Shown: positions 8,643 to 17,643 of the stretch, in pieces
How positions within the stretch are numbered: position 1 is the stretch's first letter
Layout of the letters: each line of letters opens with the position of its first letter
DNA from: Senegalia massiliensis
Lineage (GTDB): Bacteria > Bacillota > Clostridia > Tissierellales > SIT17
Direction: 5' to 3'
Length of the DNA stretch: 64,000 nt
Assembly (NCBI RefSeq): GCF_900626135.1
Contig: NZ_LR130785.1
Location: 901,241 to 965,240 of the forward strand
Position numbers and translations under genes: made by a program
The notes under the pieces: generated by a model
What the model was told of the DNA's origin: nothing
Database searches by the model: none
The model's input: the letters and a program-made list of their open reading frames with translations, nothing else

Positions 8643-9353
8643 ATGATAGAAATGAGAGATCCAATTATTGTAGAGTTTCCGTTGATAGGTGAATGGCTTT
8701 CGCCTAATACTCCAGGAACGAAAATTCCCAGTCACGGAACAGACAAATTAGGCACAAGATACGCTTATGATTTCGTACAGGTAGATTGGGAAAGATTAGG
8801 ACATCCTGCATATAGTGGTAATGTATTGCAATATATTTTTTATGGTATTCCTTTAAAAGAATATTATTGCTGGGGTCAAGATGTATATGCACCTTGTAAT
8901 GGGATTATTGTTCAAGTGGAAGATAGTTATGGAGAATGCTCACGGACAAATCTGCTTTCTGATTTATCTAACGCATATAAAAATGCTCATTATTTTGACC
9001 CAACAAAAGATGATATACAATCTGTTGCTGGTAACTTTATCATCATACAATATGACAAAAATATATACGCAACTTTATGTCATCTTCAAACTGGTTCAAT
9101 ACAAGTTTCTGTTGGTCAAAGTGTAGAAAAGGGGGATGTTATTGGCAGAGTAGGACATTCTGGAAATTCTTTCGCTCCTCATTTACATTTTCACCTTATG
9201 GATAGTAGTGATATAACAACAGCAAATGGCTTACCATGTGCTTTCGAGCAATATGAAATATTTGAAGGTGACGAGTGGAAAACGATAGAAAATGGTATTC
9301 CAACAAAGAAGGATAGGATAAGATTTCAGAAAACCGATGTAGAAACAGAATGA
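8643..9353 (+). CDS. M23-like metallopeptidase, no signal peptide
   Basis: 236 residues from ATG 8643 (AGGAGG at 8631-8636; an ATG at 8640 is also possible). The C-terminal half is a LytM/M23 beta-fold: QDVYAPCNGIIVQVED, a GHVG-like segment GDVIGRVGHSGNS and the zinc motif HLHFHL. The upstream zinc ligands would come from SHGTDKLGTRYAYDF rather than the canonical H-x3-D spacing. Classical M23 enzymes cut peptidoglycan cross-links outside the cell, but no signal peptide or membrane helix is visible. A cytoplasmic or non-classically exported variant, possibly not a peptidase, is therefore open. Confidence 0.75.
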   Translation: MIEMRDPIIVEFPLIGEWLSPNTPGTKIPSHGTDKLGTRYAYDFVQVDWERLGHPAYSGNVLQYIFYGIPLKEYYCWGQDVYAPCNGIIVQVEDSYGECSRTNLLSDLSNAYKNAHYFDPTKDDIQSVAGNFIIIQYDKNIYATLCHLQTGSIQVSVGQSVEKGDVIGRVGHSGNSFAPHLHFHLMDSSDITTANGLPCAFEQYEIFEGDEWKTIENGIPTKKDRIRFQKTDVETE

Positions 9354-9568
9354 GAGGGATATCATTCTAAAATGAGTTGATACAATGCTAAATGAACAAT
9401 GGATAGTGATCAAGAATATAATCTATCCAATTTGGTTGCCACAAAATGTTTTTTACTATATGAGTATTTATTATTTACAACGAAAAGGTATAGATATTAG
9501 TTAAATAAAAAAATTATAATTGCTTTTAATAATATTATTAAATATAAACTATAAATGGGGTTGATACT

Positions 9569-10108
9569 ATGGAATTTAACTTTGTTCCAATGAACTTGGA
9601 TTACGCAAAAGAAATGATTGATAATTGGAAGTATGGGGAAGAATACTATATTTATGATTATGTTAATGAAGAAGAACTCTTATTAAATGAAGAGAGTTGG
9701 GGATATGGAAAATTTGCAGTATTAAATGAAAAAGGTGAACTTGTTGCAGAATTTACAATAGAGTTTTTCAAAGAAGGAGAAGAAGATTCGGAAGATGAAG
9801 GATATGTTGAGCACAAAGTAGTGAGAAGTAATCCTAAGAGCACATATGAAATGTGGGTTGGATGGGGACTAAAACCTGAGCTATGTGGAAAAGGACTTGG
9901 AGAACATTACATATCATCATGCATTGATTTTGCAATAGAAGAGTACAATTACAAAGGAAAATATGTTCATTTCGGAGTAGCTTCATTTAATAAAAGAGCA
10001 ATTAAAGTATATGAGAGATTAGGGTTTAAAACATTTCGAATATGTGAAGGTGAAATTTCAAATGAAAAATTTGAAATTTATCAGATGAGAAGGAAAGTTT
10101 CTATTTAA
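9569..10108 (+). CDS. GNAT family N-acetyltransferase
   Basis: 179 residues with GGGG before ATG 9569. It has the GNAT order: an N-terminal helix-strand region, motif A (LKPELCGKGLGEHYI, about 105-119) that binds acetyl-CoA pyrophosphate, and motif B (NKRAIKVYERLGFKTF, about 141-156). The substrate is unknown. The last 118 bases of coding sequence are repeated almost exactly at 17455-17572, so the gene's 3' end is a duplication boundary. Directly after its stop lies a 5'-truncated hydrolase pseudogene. Confidence 0.85.
   Translation: MEFNFVPMNLDYAKEMIDNWKYGEEYYIYDYVNEEELLLNEESWGYGKFAVLNEKGELVAEFTIEFFKEGEEDSEDEGYVEHKVVRSNPKSTYEMWVGWGLKPELCGKGLGEHYISSCIDFAIEEYNYKGKYVHFGVASFNKRAIKVYERLGFKTFRICEGEISNEKFEIYQMRRKVSI
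9981..10098 (+). repeat. 118-bp direct repeat, left copy (in GNAT 3' end)
   Basis: Matches 17455-17572 with three mismatches by eye (one each in the AAAGT(A/G)TATG, CGAA(T/C)ATG and AAAT(T/C)TCAAA stretches). The copies diverge sharply after 10098 and 17572. The repeat flanks a 7.3-kb region rich in gene remnants. Confidence 0.9.
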
Positions 10109-10109
10109 T

Positions 10110-10703
10110 GGCACACTCTTGGAGGGCTGTGTAGCTCTTCATTATGCTTCAGAGAATACAGAAAGAGTAAAGAAAATGATGCTATTAGATGGAGGATATC
10201 ATCTAAAACAATTTTCATATGAATATTTTTCTAACCTTGATAAAACAAAATTAAGTATTAAACCAGATTGTTCTTTAGAGGAAGAAATACAGTCATATGA
10301 TGAGGATTTTGAAGGGGATGTATTTTCTAATTGGGAAGATTTTTTAGAGGCAGAAAAAAACAGTTATTTAAGGTGGTCAGAGTTATTGAAGGAGGCTGCG
10401 AAAGATTTAATGAAAGTAGAACAGGATGGAAAAATAAAATTTTGTGCAAGTGGAGATACTGCAAGAGGTGCTATTAAATCTATGTATAATTTCCCTACAA
10501 ATGTTATATATAATAACTTAGATCTTCCTATATTATTACTACAGGCTACTTTACCTGAGGGATGGGATTAAAGTAGGACTTTACAAGTAAAAGAATTTCA
10601 AAAAGGAACAAATGATGTAGTAAAAAGAGTAGAAGCAACGCATTTACTTCATTGGGACAAGCCTAATTTGGTAGTAGAGGAAGTGATAGGTTGGATGAAA
10701 TAA
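10110..10703 (+). pseudogene. Alpha/beta-hydrolase pseudogene (5' truncated, internal stop)
   Basis: An open frame encodes the middle of an alpha/beta hydrolase, beginning in the nucleophile elbow region (EGCVALHYASENTERV, then MMLLDGGYH). Near 10115-10121 a one-base loss appears to have broken a CAC-TCT-TTG-GAG elbow (HSLEG). The frame runs to a TAA at 10569, then continues in the same phase with recognisable C-terminal sequence (VKRVEATHLLHWDKPNLVVEEV) to a final TAA at 10701-10703, including the expected late catalytic histidine region. Residues before the elbow are missing, and the junction abuts the GNAT stop. It is not expected to be functional. Confidence 0.8.
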
Positions 10704-10930
10704 TTATGTTTCCAGTAAATGGTAAATGATAGATTTAATATAAAATATCTATACCAAGTAATTGAACAACAAAATAAAGAAAATAATGATCTAAAAATCA
10801 AATTATATAATTTTTTAATATTCTGAGGCGTTCAGAGTTTCAGTAACATCAAAACAACTATAAGTGTACTACTTAGTAGTTTTATGGAATCAATTGATAA
10901 AGTAAAGAAATATAAAGAAAAAATATTTTG

Positions 10931-11080
10931 GATGTAGATATAGAAACATCGGCAATGTATACATTGGGACAATATAGAAATATTGGTACATGTAATATGC
11001 TTGTTGTAAGTTATGAATTGTGGAGAGAGTGGAATCCTAAATTTGGAGATAATATATTGAACGTAGAGATTAATGGTTGA
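10931..11080 (+). pseudogene. Nucleoside phosphorylase remnant (C-terminal part)
   Basis: A 49-codon stretch ending with TGA 11078-11080 reads DVDIETSAMYTLGQYR and then NMLVVSYELWREWNPKFGD. This is the end of a PNP/uridine phosphorylase-family protein, in which the (M/I)E(T/A)(A/S)A segment binds the ribose. No start, no N-terminal half and no ribosome site are present. The surrounding 10704-11184 has no intact frame; it holds only this fragment and short, stop-riddled stretches. Confidence 0.65.
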
Positions 11081-11184
11081 TTTGATAGGTTAGATGGTAT
11101 ATGTAAAAAAATAATTTCAAATTCAGATTTATATAAATTCTATAAAATGAATTATATTATTTAAATAATGGAGAGGAGAATTAA

Positions 11185-11988
11185 GTGAGAGTATTAAATG
11201 AATATATTAAAATGAATTTAAAAGTATTTTTTCAACATAAGAGAGCATTTTTTATTATGTTTGTAATAAATTTTGCAGTGGTATTAATATATTTCCCACT
11301 ATTTAAAAGTATCTATACCTATAATGAACTTAGTACAATTAAGGGTTATTCGTTAGGCCAAATGGTCTGGTATTTTGCAACCACCTCATTTGTAAATAGT
11401 TTTGTTCTTAATTACGCAGACATTCGAATATCCAACAAAATAAGGAATGGCAATTTAAGTATAGAGTTGTTAAAGCCATTGAAAATAATTCACATAGAAT
11501 TGGCACATGGGTTAGGGATTAAAATTCCTGCAATAGTAATACAGATATTGTTACCATTTGTGATCTATTCAACGCTGATTTTTCCGATTTTTATTACCAT
11601 TAGTTCTGTAGCTAAATTTATTGTTTTAAATATAGGAGGATTTTCAATTTCATTCTTTACTAATTATTTAATAGGATTAATTGCATTCTATATTAAAAAT
11701 AACAACTCCATAATGCGATTAAAAATATTTCTATTTAGTTTTGCAGGGGGAGCTTTTATACCATTAGAATTTTTTCCTGATTGGGCAAATAAAATTTTAA
11801 ATGTTTTGCCATTTAAATATGTATATTATTGGCCAATACAATTTTTTTTAAATACTGAGAAAAGTCAAGGGAGTTATATATTTTTAAAGATATTGTTTAT
11901 TCAAGTATTTTGGAGCGTAATCTTATTAGCTATTGGTAAAATATTATACAATAAAATGATAAAAAACTATTGCGCAGTGGGAGGTTAA
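11185..11988 (+). CDS. ABC-2 type transporter permease, first subunit
   Basis: 267 residues with a GAGAGGAG site before GTG 11185. About six membrane helices, an N-terminal cytoplasmic helix (EYIKMNLKVFFQHKRAFFI) and a late extracytoplasmic LEFFPDWANKILNVLPFKY segment mark the ABC-2/DUF990 permease family. The stop lies two bases before a paralogous permease and then an ATPase, forming a typical three-gene exporter (permease-permease-ATPase). The substrate is unknown; drug, cation or glycolipid efflux are known roles of relatives. Confidence 0.85.
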   Translation: MRVLNEYIKMNLKVFFQHKRAFFIMFVINFAVVLIYFPLFKSIYTYNELSTIKGYSLGQMVWYFATTSFVNSFVLNYADIRISNKIRNGNLSIELLKPLKIIHIELAHGLGIKIPAIVIQILLPFVIYSTLIFPIFITISSVAKFIVLNIGGFSISFFTNYLIGLIAFYIKNNNSIMRLKIFLFSFAGGAFIPLEFFPDWANKILNVLPFKYVYYWPIQFFLNTEKSQGSYIFLKILFIQVFWSVILLAIGKILYNKMIKNYCAVGG

Positions 11989-11990
11989 AT

Positions 11991-12785
11991 ATGAAGAACT
12001 TTATTAATATACTAAAATTATTCATTTGGAACAGTAATTTAGTTATATCAAAAGGTATTCACTATAGATTTGATTTTTTTTTAGGTTTAATAATTACGTT
12101 AATGTTTACATTAACTGGCCCACTAATTCAATATTTATTATTTACACAGACTAATGGGTTTCCAGGGTGGAATTTAGAACAAATAATTTTATTTCAAGGA
12201 ACAGTACTTATTTCTTTCGGGCTTAGAAACACTATATTTGGCAATTCTAAAAGAGAATTTATTGAAACTGTTATAAATGGAGAATTTGACAAATTTTTAT
12301 TGAAACCTTTTTCACCCATAGCATTAATATTAGCGTCATCATTTAGTATTGATGGTATAGGAACTTTTGTTGCAGGTATGGTTTTAACAATATATTCAGT
12401 CTTAAAAATCAAATTAACAATTACTATATGGAAGTTAATGCTTTTTTTATTATGTATATTATTGGGTCTTTTATTAAGTGCTGCTTTAGAAATAATACAT
12501 TCTGGATGTATTATTGTTACTGTTGCGGATGGAGGTATAAGAGGAATAATAGATGCATATTTGAGATTTTCAGAATATCCTCTTGATATATACCCTAAAT
12601 ATTTAAAACTTACATTTATAAGTTTTTTACCTATAGGAATATTTGCATATTTTCCATCTCAAGTTTTATTAAACAGAATAGATATTAAAATTATATTTTC
12701 TTTTATTAGTGTTATATCATTTTTTCTTATAAGTTTAGTATTTTGGAATTCAGTTCTTAAAAAGTATACAAGTGCAGGAGGGTAA
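11991..12785 (+). CDS. ABC-2 type transporter permease, second subunit
   Basis: 264 residues from ATG 11991, preceded by GGGAGG (an upstream in-frame TTG at 11970 is not needed). It has six predicted membrane helices and the DUF990-type pattern: an N-terminal FRYDF-like region (HYRFDFFLGLIITLMF), a cytoplasmic loop VINGEFDKFLLKPFSPI and a late FLPIGIFAYFPSQVLL segment. It pairs with the preceding permease; the next gene encodes the ATPase. Confidence 0.85.
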   Translation: MKNFINILKLFIWNSNLVISKGIHYRFDFFLGLIITLMFTLTGPLIQYLLFTQTNGFPGWNLEQIILFQGTVLISFGLRNTIFGNSKREFIETVINGEFDKFLLKPFSPIALILASSFSIDGIGTFVAGMVLTIYSVLKIKLTITIWKLMLFLLCILLGLLLSAALEIIHSGCIIVTVADGGIRGIIDAYLRFSEYPLDIYPKYLKLTFISFLPIGIFAYFPSQVLLNRIDIKIIFSFISVISFFLISLVFWNSVLKKYTSAGG

Positions 12786-12792
12786 TATAATA

Positions 12793-13776
12793 ATGAATAA
12801 TAATATAATTTGTATTAATTCTTTAAGTAAGAACTTTAAAGTCGCAAATAGAGTAGATTCAGGTTTAATGTCAGCTTTTAAATCATTATTTACTAGAGAA
12901 TATAAATATGTGGAAGCTTTGAAAAATATTGATTTTAAAGTTGAAGAAGGTGAAATAAGAGGACTTATAGGTCCCAACGGGGCAGGTAAATCAACACTAA
13001 TAAAAATTATGTCAGGAGTATTATATCCATCGGAAGGAAATGTTCAAATAATGGGATTCACTCCATGGGTTCATAGAAAAGAATATGTAAAAGATATAGG
13101 GGTTCTTTTTGGTCAAAAATCACAGTTATGGTGGGACTTGCCTGCAATAGACTCATTTGCGTTAAGTAAAAAACTTTATACTATTCCAGATAAAATGTTT
13201 AAAGATAATATAGACTTTTTTACTGATTTATTAAATGTAAGAGAAGTTATTACAAAACCAGTGAGACAACTTTCATTAGGGGAAAGAATGAAGTGTGAAT
13301 TTGTAAATGCCTTACTACATCAACCAAAACTAGTATATCTTGATGAACCAACAATAGGATTAGATATAGTTTCAAAAGAATTAATTAGAGAATTCATAAA
13401 AAATGTAAATAAAGAAAAAGGAACAACGTTTATAATTACTACCCATGATATAAGTGACATAGAAAATCTATGTAAGAAAATATCAATTATCAATAAAGGA
13501 GAAAAAGTTTTTGATGACTCATTAGAGGATTTAAAATTTTATTATGAAAATAAAAAGCTGATATCAGTTATTTTATCTAAGAAGGTTGATAAATATATTT
13601 TAAGAGAATTAGATGTTAAAAATATTAAAGGTAAAAAAATTCAAATTGAAATTGATTTAAGTGAAAAAAGCTTAAAAGGTGAAATTGTTAACCTATTTAA
13701 TAAATTACCAATCTATGACATAAATATAAATAGCATAAGTATTGAAGAGATTATTAAGCAAATTTATACAAACTAG
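12793..13776 (+). CDS. ABC-2 exporter ATPase subunit
   Basis: 327 residues from ATG 12793 (GGAGGG upstream; a GTG at 12772 would overlap the preceding gene). Motifs: Walker A GPNGAGKSTLIK, Q-loop LFGQKSQLWWDLP, signature LSLGERMK (the variant usual in the uncharacterised COG4586-type ATPases that accompany DUF990 permeases), Walker B LVYLDEPTIGLD, H-loop ITTHD. A C-terminal domain of about 90 residues follows. It powers the two preceding permeases. An ISL3 remnant begins directly after the stop, so the operon 3' end is a break point. Confidence 0.88.
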   Translation: MNNNIICINSLSKNFKVANRVDSGLMSAFKSLFTREYKYVEALKNIDFKVEEGEIRGLIGPNGAGKSTLIKIMSGVLYPSEGNVQIMGFTPWVHRKEYVKDIGVLFGQKSQLWWDLPAIDSFALSKKLYTIPDKMFKDNIDFFTDLLNVREVITKPVRQLSLGERMKCEFVNALLHQPKLVYLDEPTIGLDIVSKELIREFIKNVNKEKGTTFIITTHDISDIENLCKKISIINKGEKVFDDSLEDLKFYYENKKLISVILSKKVDKYILRELDVKNIKGKKIQIEIDLSEKSLKGEIVNLFNKLPIYDININSISIEEIIKQIYTN

Positions 13777-14146
13777 TGGAAAAAGCAAAAGATATCTCTT
13801 TAAATCAATTGGAATCAGTAATTGAAAAGTATCCAAATTTATCTATGATATATGACTTAGTTAAATTTTTTTAAGAAATTTGGTTTTATAAAAGCAATAT
13901 AAATTAGATAATTGGATTGAGGGAGCAAAATTATTGAATATTTTAGGTATCAATAGTTTTATTAATAGAATTCTTAGGGATATTGAATGAGTTAAAAAGT
14001 GAATTATACATGATTATAGTAACGGCTTAGTAGAAGATGGTGTAAATAAAATAAAAGTAATAAAAAGAATTATGTATGGTAGATGTAGTTTTGAAATCAT
14101 GGGGAAGAAAATTTTTATGCTTGAAGAAATACTTAAATTCAACTAA
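13777..14146 (+). pseudogene. ISL3-family transposase remnant (C-terminal part, frame-broken)
   Basis: Reading through several stops and frame changes gives consecutive pieces of an ISL3 transposase end: SLNQLESVIEKYPNLSMIYD, LDNWIEGAKLLNI, INSFINRILRDIE, then HDYSNGLVEDGVNKIKVIKR and MYGRCSFEIMGKKIF, ending at TAA 14144-14146. The YSNG-VE-NKIKVIKR block is the family hallmark around the final catalytic Glu. Bases just after (ACCCACTTTTAATTGACA) may be residual terminal sequence. It is not functional. The rest of the gap to 14316 shows no gene. Confidence 0.75.
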
Positions 14147-14316
14147 CTATGGAAAGCACCCACTTTTAATTGACAATCTACACTTAAATAAATTTAAAAA
14201 CAAAAACATCTTTTCTATATGTATATTATATCATATAATAACATAAAATTGTAGTCTAGTAGTTTCCTATATTGGATGATATACTTTTAACACTACTTAT
14301 AAAAGGAGATGTTTAT

Positions 14317-16608
14317 TTGAAAATTAATCTTGAGGAAAGGTATTTAGAAGAAAAATATCTTAAGAAAACACTTATTCAGGTTAAGAAAAATCTCAATGAA
14401 CAACAAAATTACTATAATAAATTTAAAAAAGAACTTATTGCAATTCAACGACAAATGCGTGAAGATATCGGAACATTTGAATTTAACCCTTGGGACATAG
14501 ATGAAGCCATTGAAGTGCTCCATTACGAAAAGACTATAGAACGAGAAGCTATTCGGTATAAATCTTCTAAAGAGCAAATTGACAAGCTTAAAAAGATAGC
14601 TTTATCTCCATATTTTGGTAGAATTGATTTTCAGGAAAGTGTAGAGGATACTAAGGATATTTACTACATTGGTATTGGAAATATTGTAGATGAAAAGACT
14701 GATGATTTTCTTGTTATCGATTGGAGAGCACCTGTAGCTAGTATGTTTTATGATTGTGAAGTTGGTAAATCCAACTATAAATCACCGAGAGCTTTAATAG
14801 AAGGTGAACTTCTTTTGAAAAGACAAATTAAAATTCATAAGGGACAGCTTAAATATGTAATTGATAGTAATTTGAAAATAAATGACGATTTATTACAAGA
14901 AATTTTGAGTGATACTACAGACTCAAAGATGAATTCTATAGTTACAAGTATTCAAAAAGAACAGAATGAAGTTATCAGAGATAAGAATCATCGCCTTCTA
15001 ATTGTCCAAGGACCTGCTGGTAGTGGAAAAACTTCTATCGCCCTTCATAGAATTGCATTTTTACTCTACAATTATCAAAAGACTATCAAAGCTAAAAATA
15101 TAATTATTTTTTCTCCAAATGCCATTTTTAACGATTACATTTCAGACGTTTTACCTGAGCTTGGGGAAGAAAACATGAAACAAATTACGTTCATAGACTT
15201 TGCAGAAAAATTTATAGGCAATAATATTGAACTTGAAGTTATGAGTGAGCAAATGGATACCTTTTTATCTTCTACTGACCCTAATTATTATTCTGATAGA
15301 ACTTTTTCAATACAATACAAATCTTCTAGTAAGTTTATTGATTTACTAGACATGTATGTGAATTATCTTGAAAATAATTATATCCATTTTGAAGATATTT
15401 ACTATAAACAGAATCTTATCATAAGTAAGCATAAGCTTTATAATCTCCTTCACAAGGAATACACTTATCTTCCATTGTTTCAGAGACTTGAAAAAATAAA
15501 AAATCGTGTATTTTATTTAATAAAACCTTATGAGAAAGAACGTTTAGAAGAGATTATTAATATGTTATTGAACTCAGATGTATCTCTTACGGAAAAAGGA
15601 GTGAAAGTAGAAGCTTTAAATTTAGTTAAAAGAGAATTTGAGCCTTTAAAAGATAGATTAACAGAAAAAACATCATTAGACCTTATAGTACTTTACACTC
15701 ATCTATTTGAAAATAAGAAACTTTTAGAGGAAATTAATACTGATCTATCACAAGATAATATAACAAACTTGAGGAAAACTACATTGGAAGGACTAAAAAA
15801 GGATAAAATACATTATGAAGATGTTGCACCCCTTGTTTATTTAAAACTCAAGCTTAATAGGACTTCAGAATCATTAGATATTCGTCATGTTGTTATAGAT
15901 GAGGCTCAAGATTATACTCCTTTACATTATAAAATATTTAAACAATTATTTTTATATAGTAATTTTACTCTATTGGGGGATTTGAATCAGTCTATCAATC
16001 CTTTTATGAATATAGGCCAATATGAACAAATTGCATCCATACTACAACAGGATGTATCTTTTACAACTGCCTTATTAACACTAACTAAGACTTACCGATC
16101 TACATCAGAAATATCAAACTTTACTAAGGCTTTACTATTGCAAGATATACATTACGATCATCTAGAGCGTCATGGACTTAAACCTCAAATTATACAAGTC
16201 ACAAAAGAAAATATACATAATAAACTTATCAATGATATCAAAATATTACAATCTGAAGGGTTTAAATCTATAGCAATCCTTTGTAAAACTATAAATGAAT
16301 CATTAAATGCTTTTAACGCTATAAAAAAGAATATATCTGTCCATATTATAAATCATGATACTATAAAATATCCTGAAGGTATTGTAGTTATACCATCCTA
16401 TTTAGCTAAAGGTCTAGAATTTGATGCTGTTTTAATTTATGATGGTAGTGCTAAAAATTATTGTATAGAAAGGGATAGAAAGCTTTTTTATACCGTTTGT
16501 ACGAGAGCTCTTCATAGACTATATATATATTTCGAGGATAACTTATCCTCTTTTATATTAGACATTGATCAAGATCTTTATGAAGTTGAAAAGAATACGA
16601 AGATTTAA
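14317..16608 (+). CDS. helD: HelD-like superfamily 1 helicase (RNA polymerase recycling type)
   Basis: 763 residues from TTG 14317, chosen because AAAAGGAG at 14301-14308 is correctly spaced; the in-frame ATG at 14272 has no ribosome site. A long N-terminal coiled coil (about 1-75) is followed by the IYYIGIGNI ... VIDWRAPVASMFYD block characteristic of HelD, then UvrD-like domains with Walker A GPAGSGKT (about 232-239), VIDEAQD (about 526-532) and a C-terminal FYTVCTRALHRLYIY motif VI. HelD proteins bind RNA polymerase and strip it from nucleic acid using ATP; relatives confer rifampicin tolerance in some bacteria. It is intact although it lies among pseudogenes. Confidence 0.88.
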   Translation: MKINLEERYLEEKYLKKTLIQVKKNLNEQQNYYNKFKKELIAIQRQMREDIGTFEFNPWDIDEAIEVLHYEKTIEREAIRYKSSKEQIDKLKKIALSPYFGRIDFQESVEDTKDIYYIGIGNIVDEKTDDFLVIDWRAPVASMFYDCEVGKSNYKSPRALIEGELLLKRQIKIHKGQLKYVIDSNLKINDDLLQEILSDTTDSKMNSIVTSIQKEQNEVIRDKNHRLLIVQGPAGSGKTSIALHRIAFLLYNYQKTIKAKNIIIFSPNAIFNDYISDVLPELGEENMKQITFIDFAEKFIGNNIELEVMSEQMDTFLSSTDPNYYSDRTFSIQYKSSSKFIDLLDMYVNYLENNYIHFEDIYYKQNLIISKHKLYNLLHKEYTYLPLFQRLEKIKNRVFYLIKPYEKERLEEIINMLLNSDVSLTEKGVKVEALNLVKREFEPLKDRLTEKTSLDLIVLYTHLFENKKLLEEINTDLSQDNITNLRKTTLEGLKKDKIHYEDVAPLVYLKLKLNRTSESLDIRHVVIDEAQDYTPLHYKIFKQLFLYSNFTLLGDLNQSINPFMNIGQYEQIASILQQDVSFTTALLTLTKTYRSTSEISNFTKALLLQDIHYDHLERHGLKPQIIQVTKENIHNKLINDIKILQSEGFKSIAILCKTINESLNAFNAIKKNISVHIINHDTIKYPEGIVVIPSYLAKGLEFDAVLIYDGSAKNYCIERDRKLFYTVCTRALHRLYIYFEDNLSSFILDIDQDLYEVEKNTKI

Positions 16609-16718
16609 AAACAGAAAATTTAAGAGAGAACTTAAAAATCAATCTTATATATTGACATCCAAATGGCAGTGATGAAAGTAATCTTGCAGAACAATGATAT
16701 GAAAGTCTATTAGAAAGT

Positions 16719-16775
16719 AAACCGTCTCCCAAAAGTTAGACTAAAAAAAGTAACTTTTGAGAGGCGGTTTTAATT
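16719..16775. terminator. Large imperfect inverted repeat (terminator or IS end)
   Basis: AAACCGTCTCCCAAAAGTTA (16719-16738) is nearly complementary to TAACTTTTGAGAGGCGGTTT (16751-16770), then TTAATTTT. It could terminate helD transcription or be a residual insertion-sequence end next to the decayed transposase region that follows. GC content of the stem is well above its surroundings. Confidence 0.6.
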
Positions 16776-17400
16776 TTCAAAAATATAGGTTCAAATATTA
16801 TTTTATAGTTTTCATATTTATTTAATATTATTTCAAACTCTTCAGATACAATGAGTTTTATTTTTTCTATAGATTTATATAGTAAGCTAATTAAATTATT
16901 TCTTTTTCTAGATTTTGTATCTATCGTTTCCTTTACATCAAGAGTTTCAGACTTAAAATCAGTAATAAACTTTCTTGAAATTTAATCACTATCTGTATAT
17001 CATTGGTTTTTAATTTGTATGTATATTTCCTTTGAATTCGATCTATATATATAATACATTCTTCTAACTGGATTTTTATAACCATCAAACTTATTTTTAC
17101 ACTTTATCTTTTTTAATCCATGCTCCCATTTCCCATCCAATTCTAAGTATTTCTTTATGTATCATAATAGTTGCATATTTATATCATTTTTTAAAAGTGA
17201 AATCATCTATACAGATCTTTGTAATTTTGCTTTTATCAAGTATTTATGCTTCTTTTTTCAAAATATTGTATACTGTACTTTTTCTACGATTGCAATATTT
17301 TGTTTTAGTAGTTTAGATGTTGATATTGAGCTCATGTTCTTTGATAAGTTTATTATTTCATATTCTAATATTTTAGTTTTTTCAGCTTCATAATTTATGA
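16775..17400 (-). pseudogene. Decayed mobile-element region, including ISL3-like transposase core
   Basis: No intact gene is present on either strand. On the minus strand, with frameshifts and stops, about 17340 down to 17130 reads NMSSISTSKLLKQNIA, STVYNILKK, then KITKICIDDFTFKK followed by YKYATIMI. This is the DDE-entry block of ISL3 transposases (CIDDFA-KK-YGTIM). From about 17120 down to 16780 another minus-strand frame (WEHGLKKIKCKNKFDGYKNP) is open for stretches but unassigned. This core is on the opposite strand from the ISL3 C-terminal remnant at 13.8-14.1 kb. Confidence 0.5.
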
Positions 17401-17454
17401 ACTCAAACTTGTCAGAAAAGGCTCTTATACTACAATCTTCATTATTACAAAAAA

Positions 17455-17580
17455 CTTCATTTAATAAAAGAGCAATTAAAGTGTATGAGAGATTAGGGTT
17501 TAAAACATTTCGAACATGTGAAGGTGAAATCTCAAATGAAAAATTTGAAATTTATCAGATGAGAAGGAAAGTCATATAAC
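17455..17580 (+). pseudogene. Duplicated 3' fragment of the GNAT gene (right repeat copy)
   Basis: 17455-17572 repeats 9981-10098 with three mismatches and encodes the same tail (FNKRAIKVYERLGFKTFRTC ... EIYQMRRKV) before a TAA at 17578-17580. There is no GNAT motif A, start codon or ribosome site, so it is an isolated gene end. It marks the right edge of the scarred region next to the pcrA promoter. Confidence 0.85.
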
Positions 17581-17604
17581 ATACTATAAGAGAATAAAGT
17601 TATA

Positions 17605-17636
17605 AAAACTTCTAGTTATTCTACTAGAAGTTTTTT
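17605..17636 (+). terminator. Rho-independent terminator
   Basis: AACTTCTAGT (17607-17616) pairs with ACTAGAAGTT (17623-17632), followed by TTTTT. It sits after the GNAT fragment, in the position expected for a terminator of a once-complete copy. Confidence 0.8.
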
Positions 17637-17643
17637 CTATGCC

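Noticed and set aside
9385-9504. 39-codon + strand frame between the M23-like and GNAT genes
   Set aside because: It starts with ATG but has no ribosome site and no recognisable family; it may be a gene remnant.
17157-17393. 78-residue + strand frame at 17157
   Set aside because: It is the antisense of the minus-strand ISL3-like remnant; Phe/Ser/Ile-rich composition and no ribosome site.
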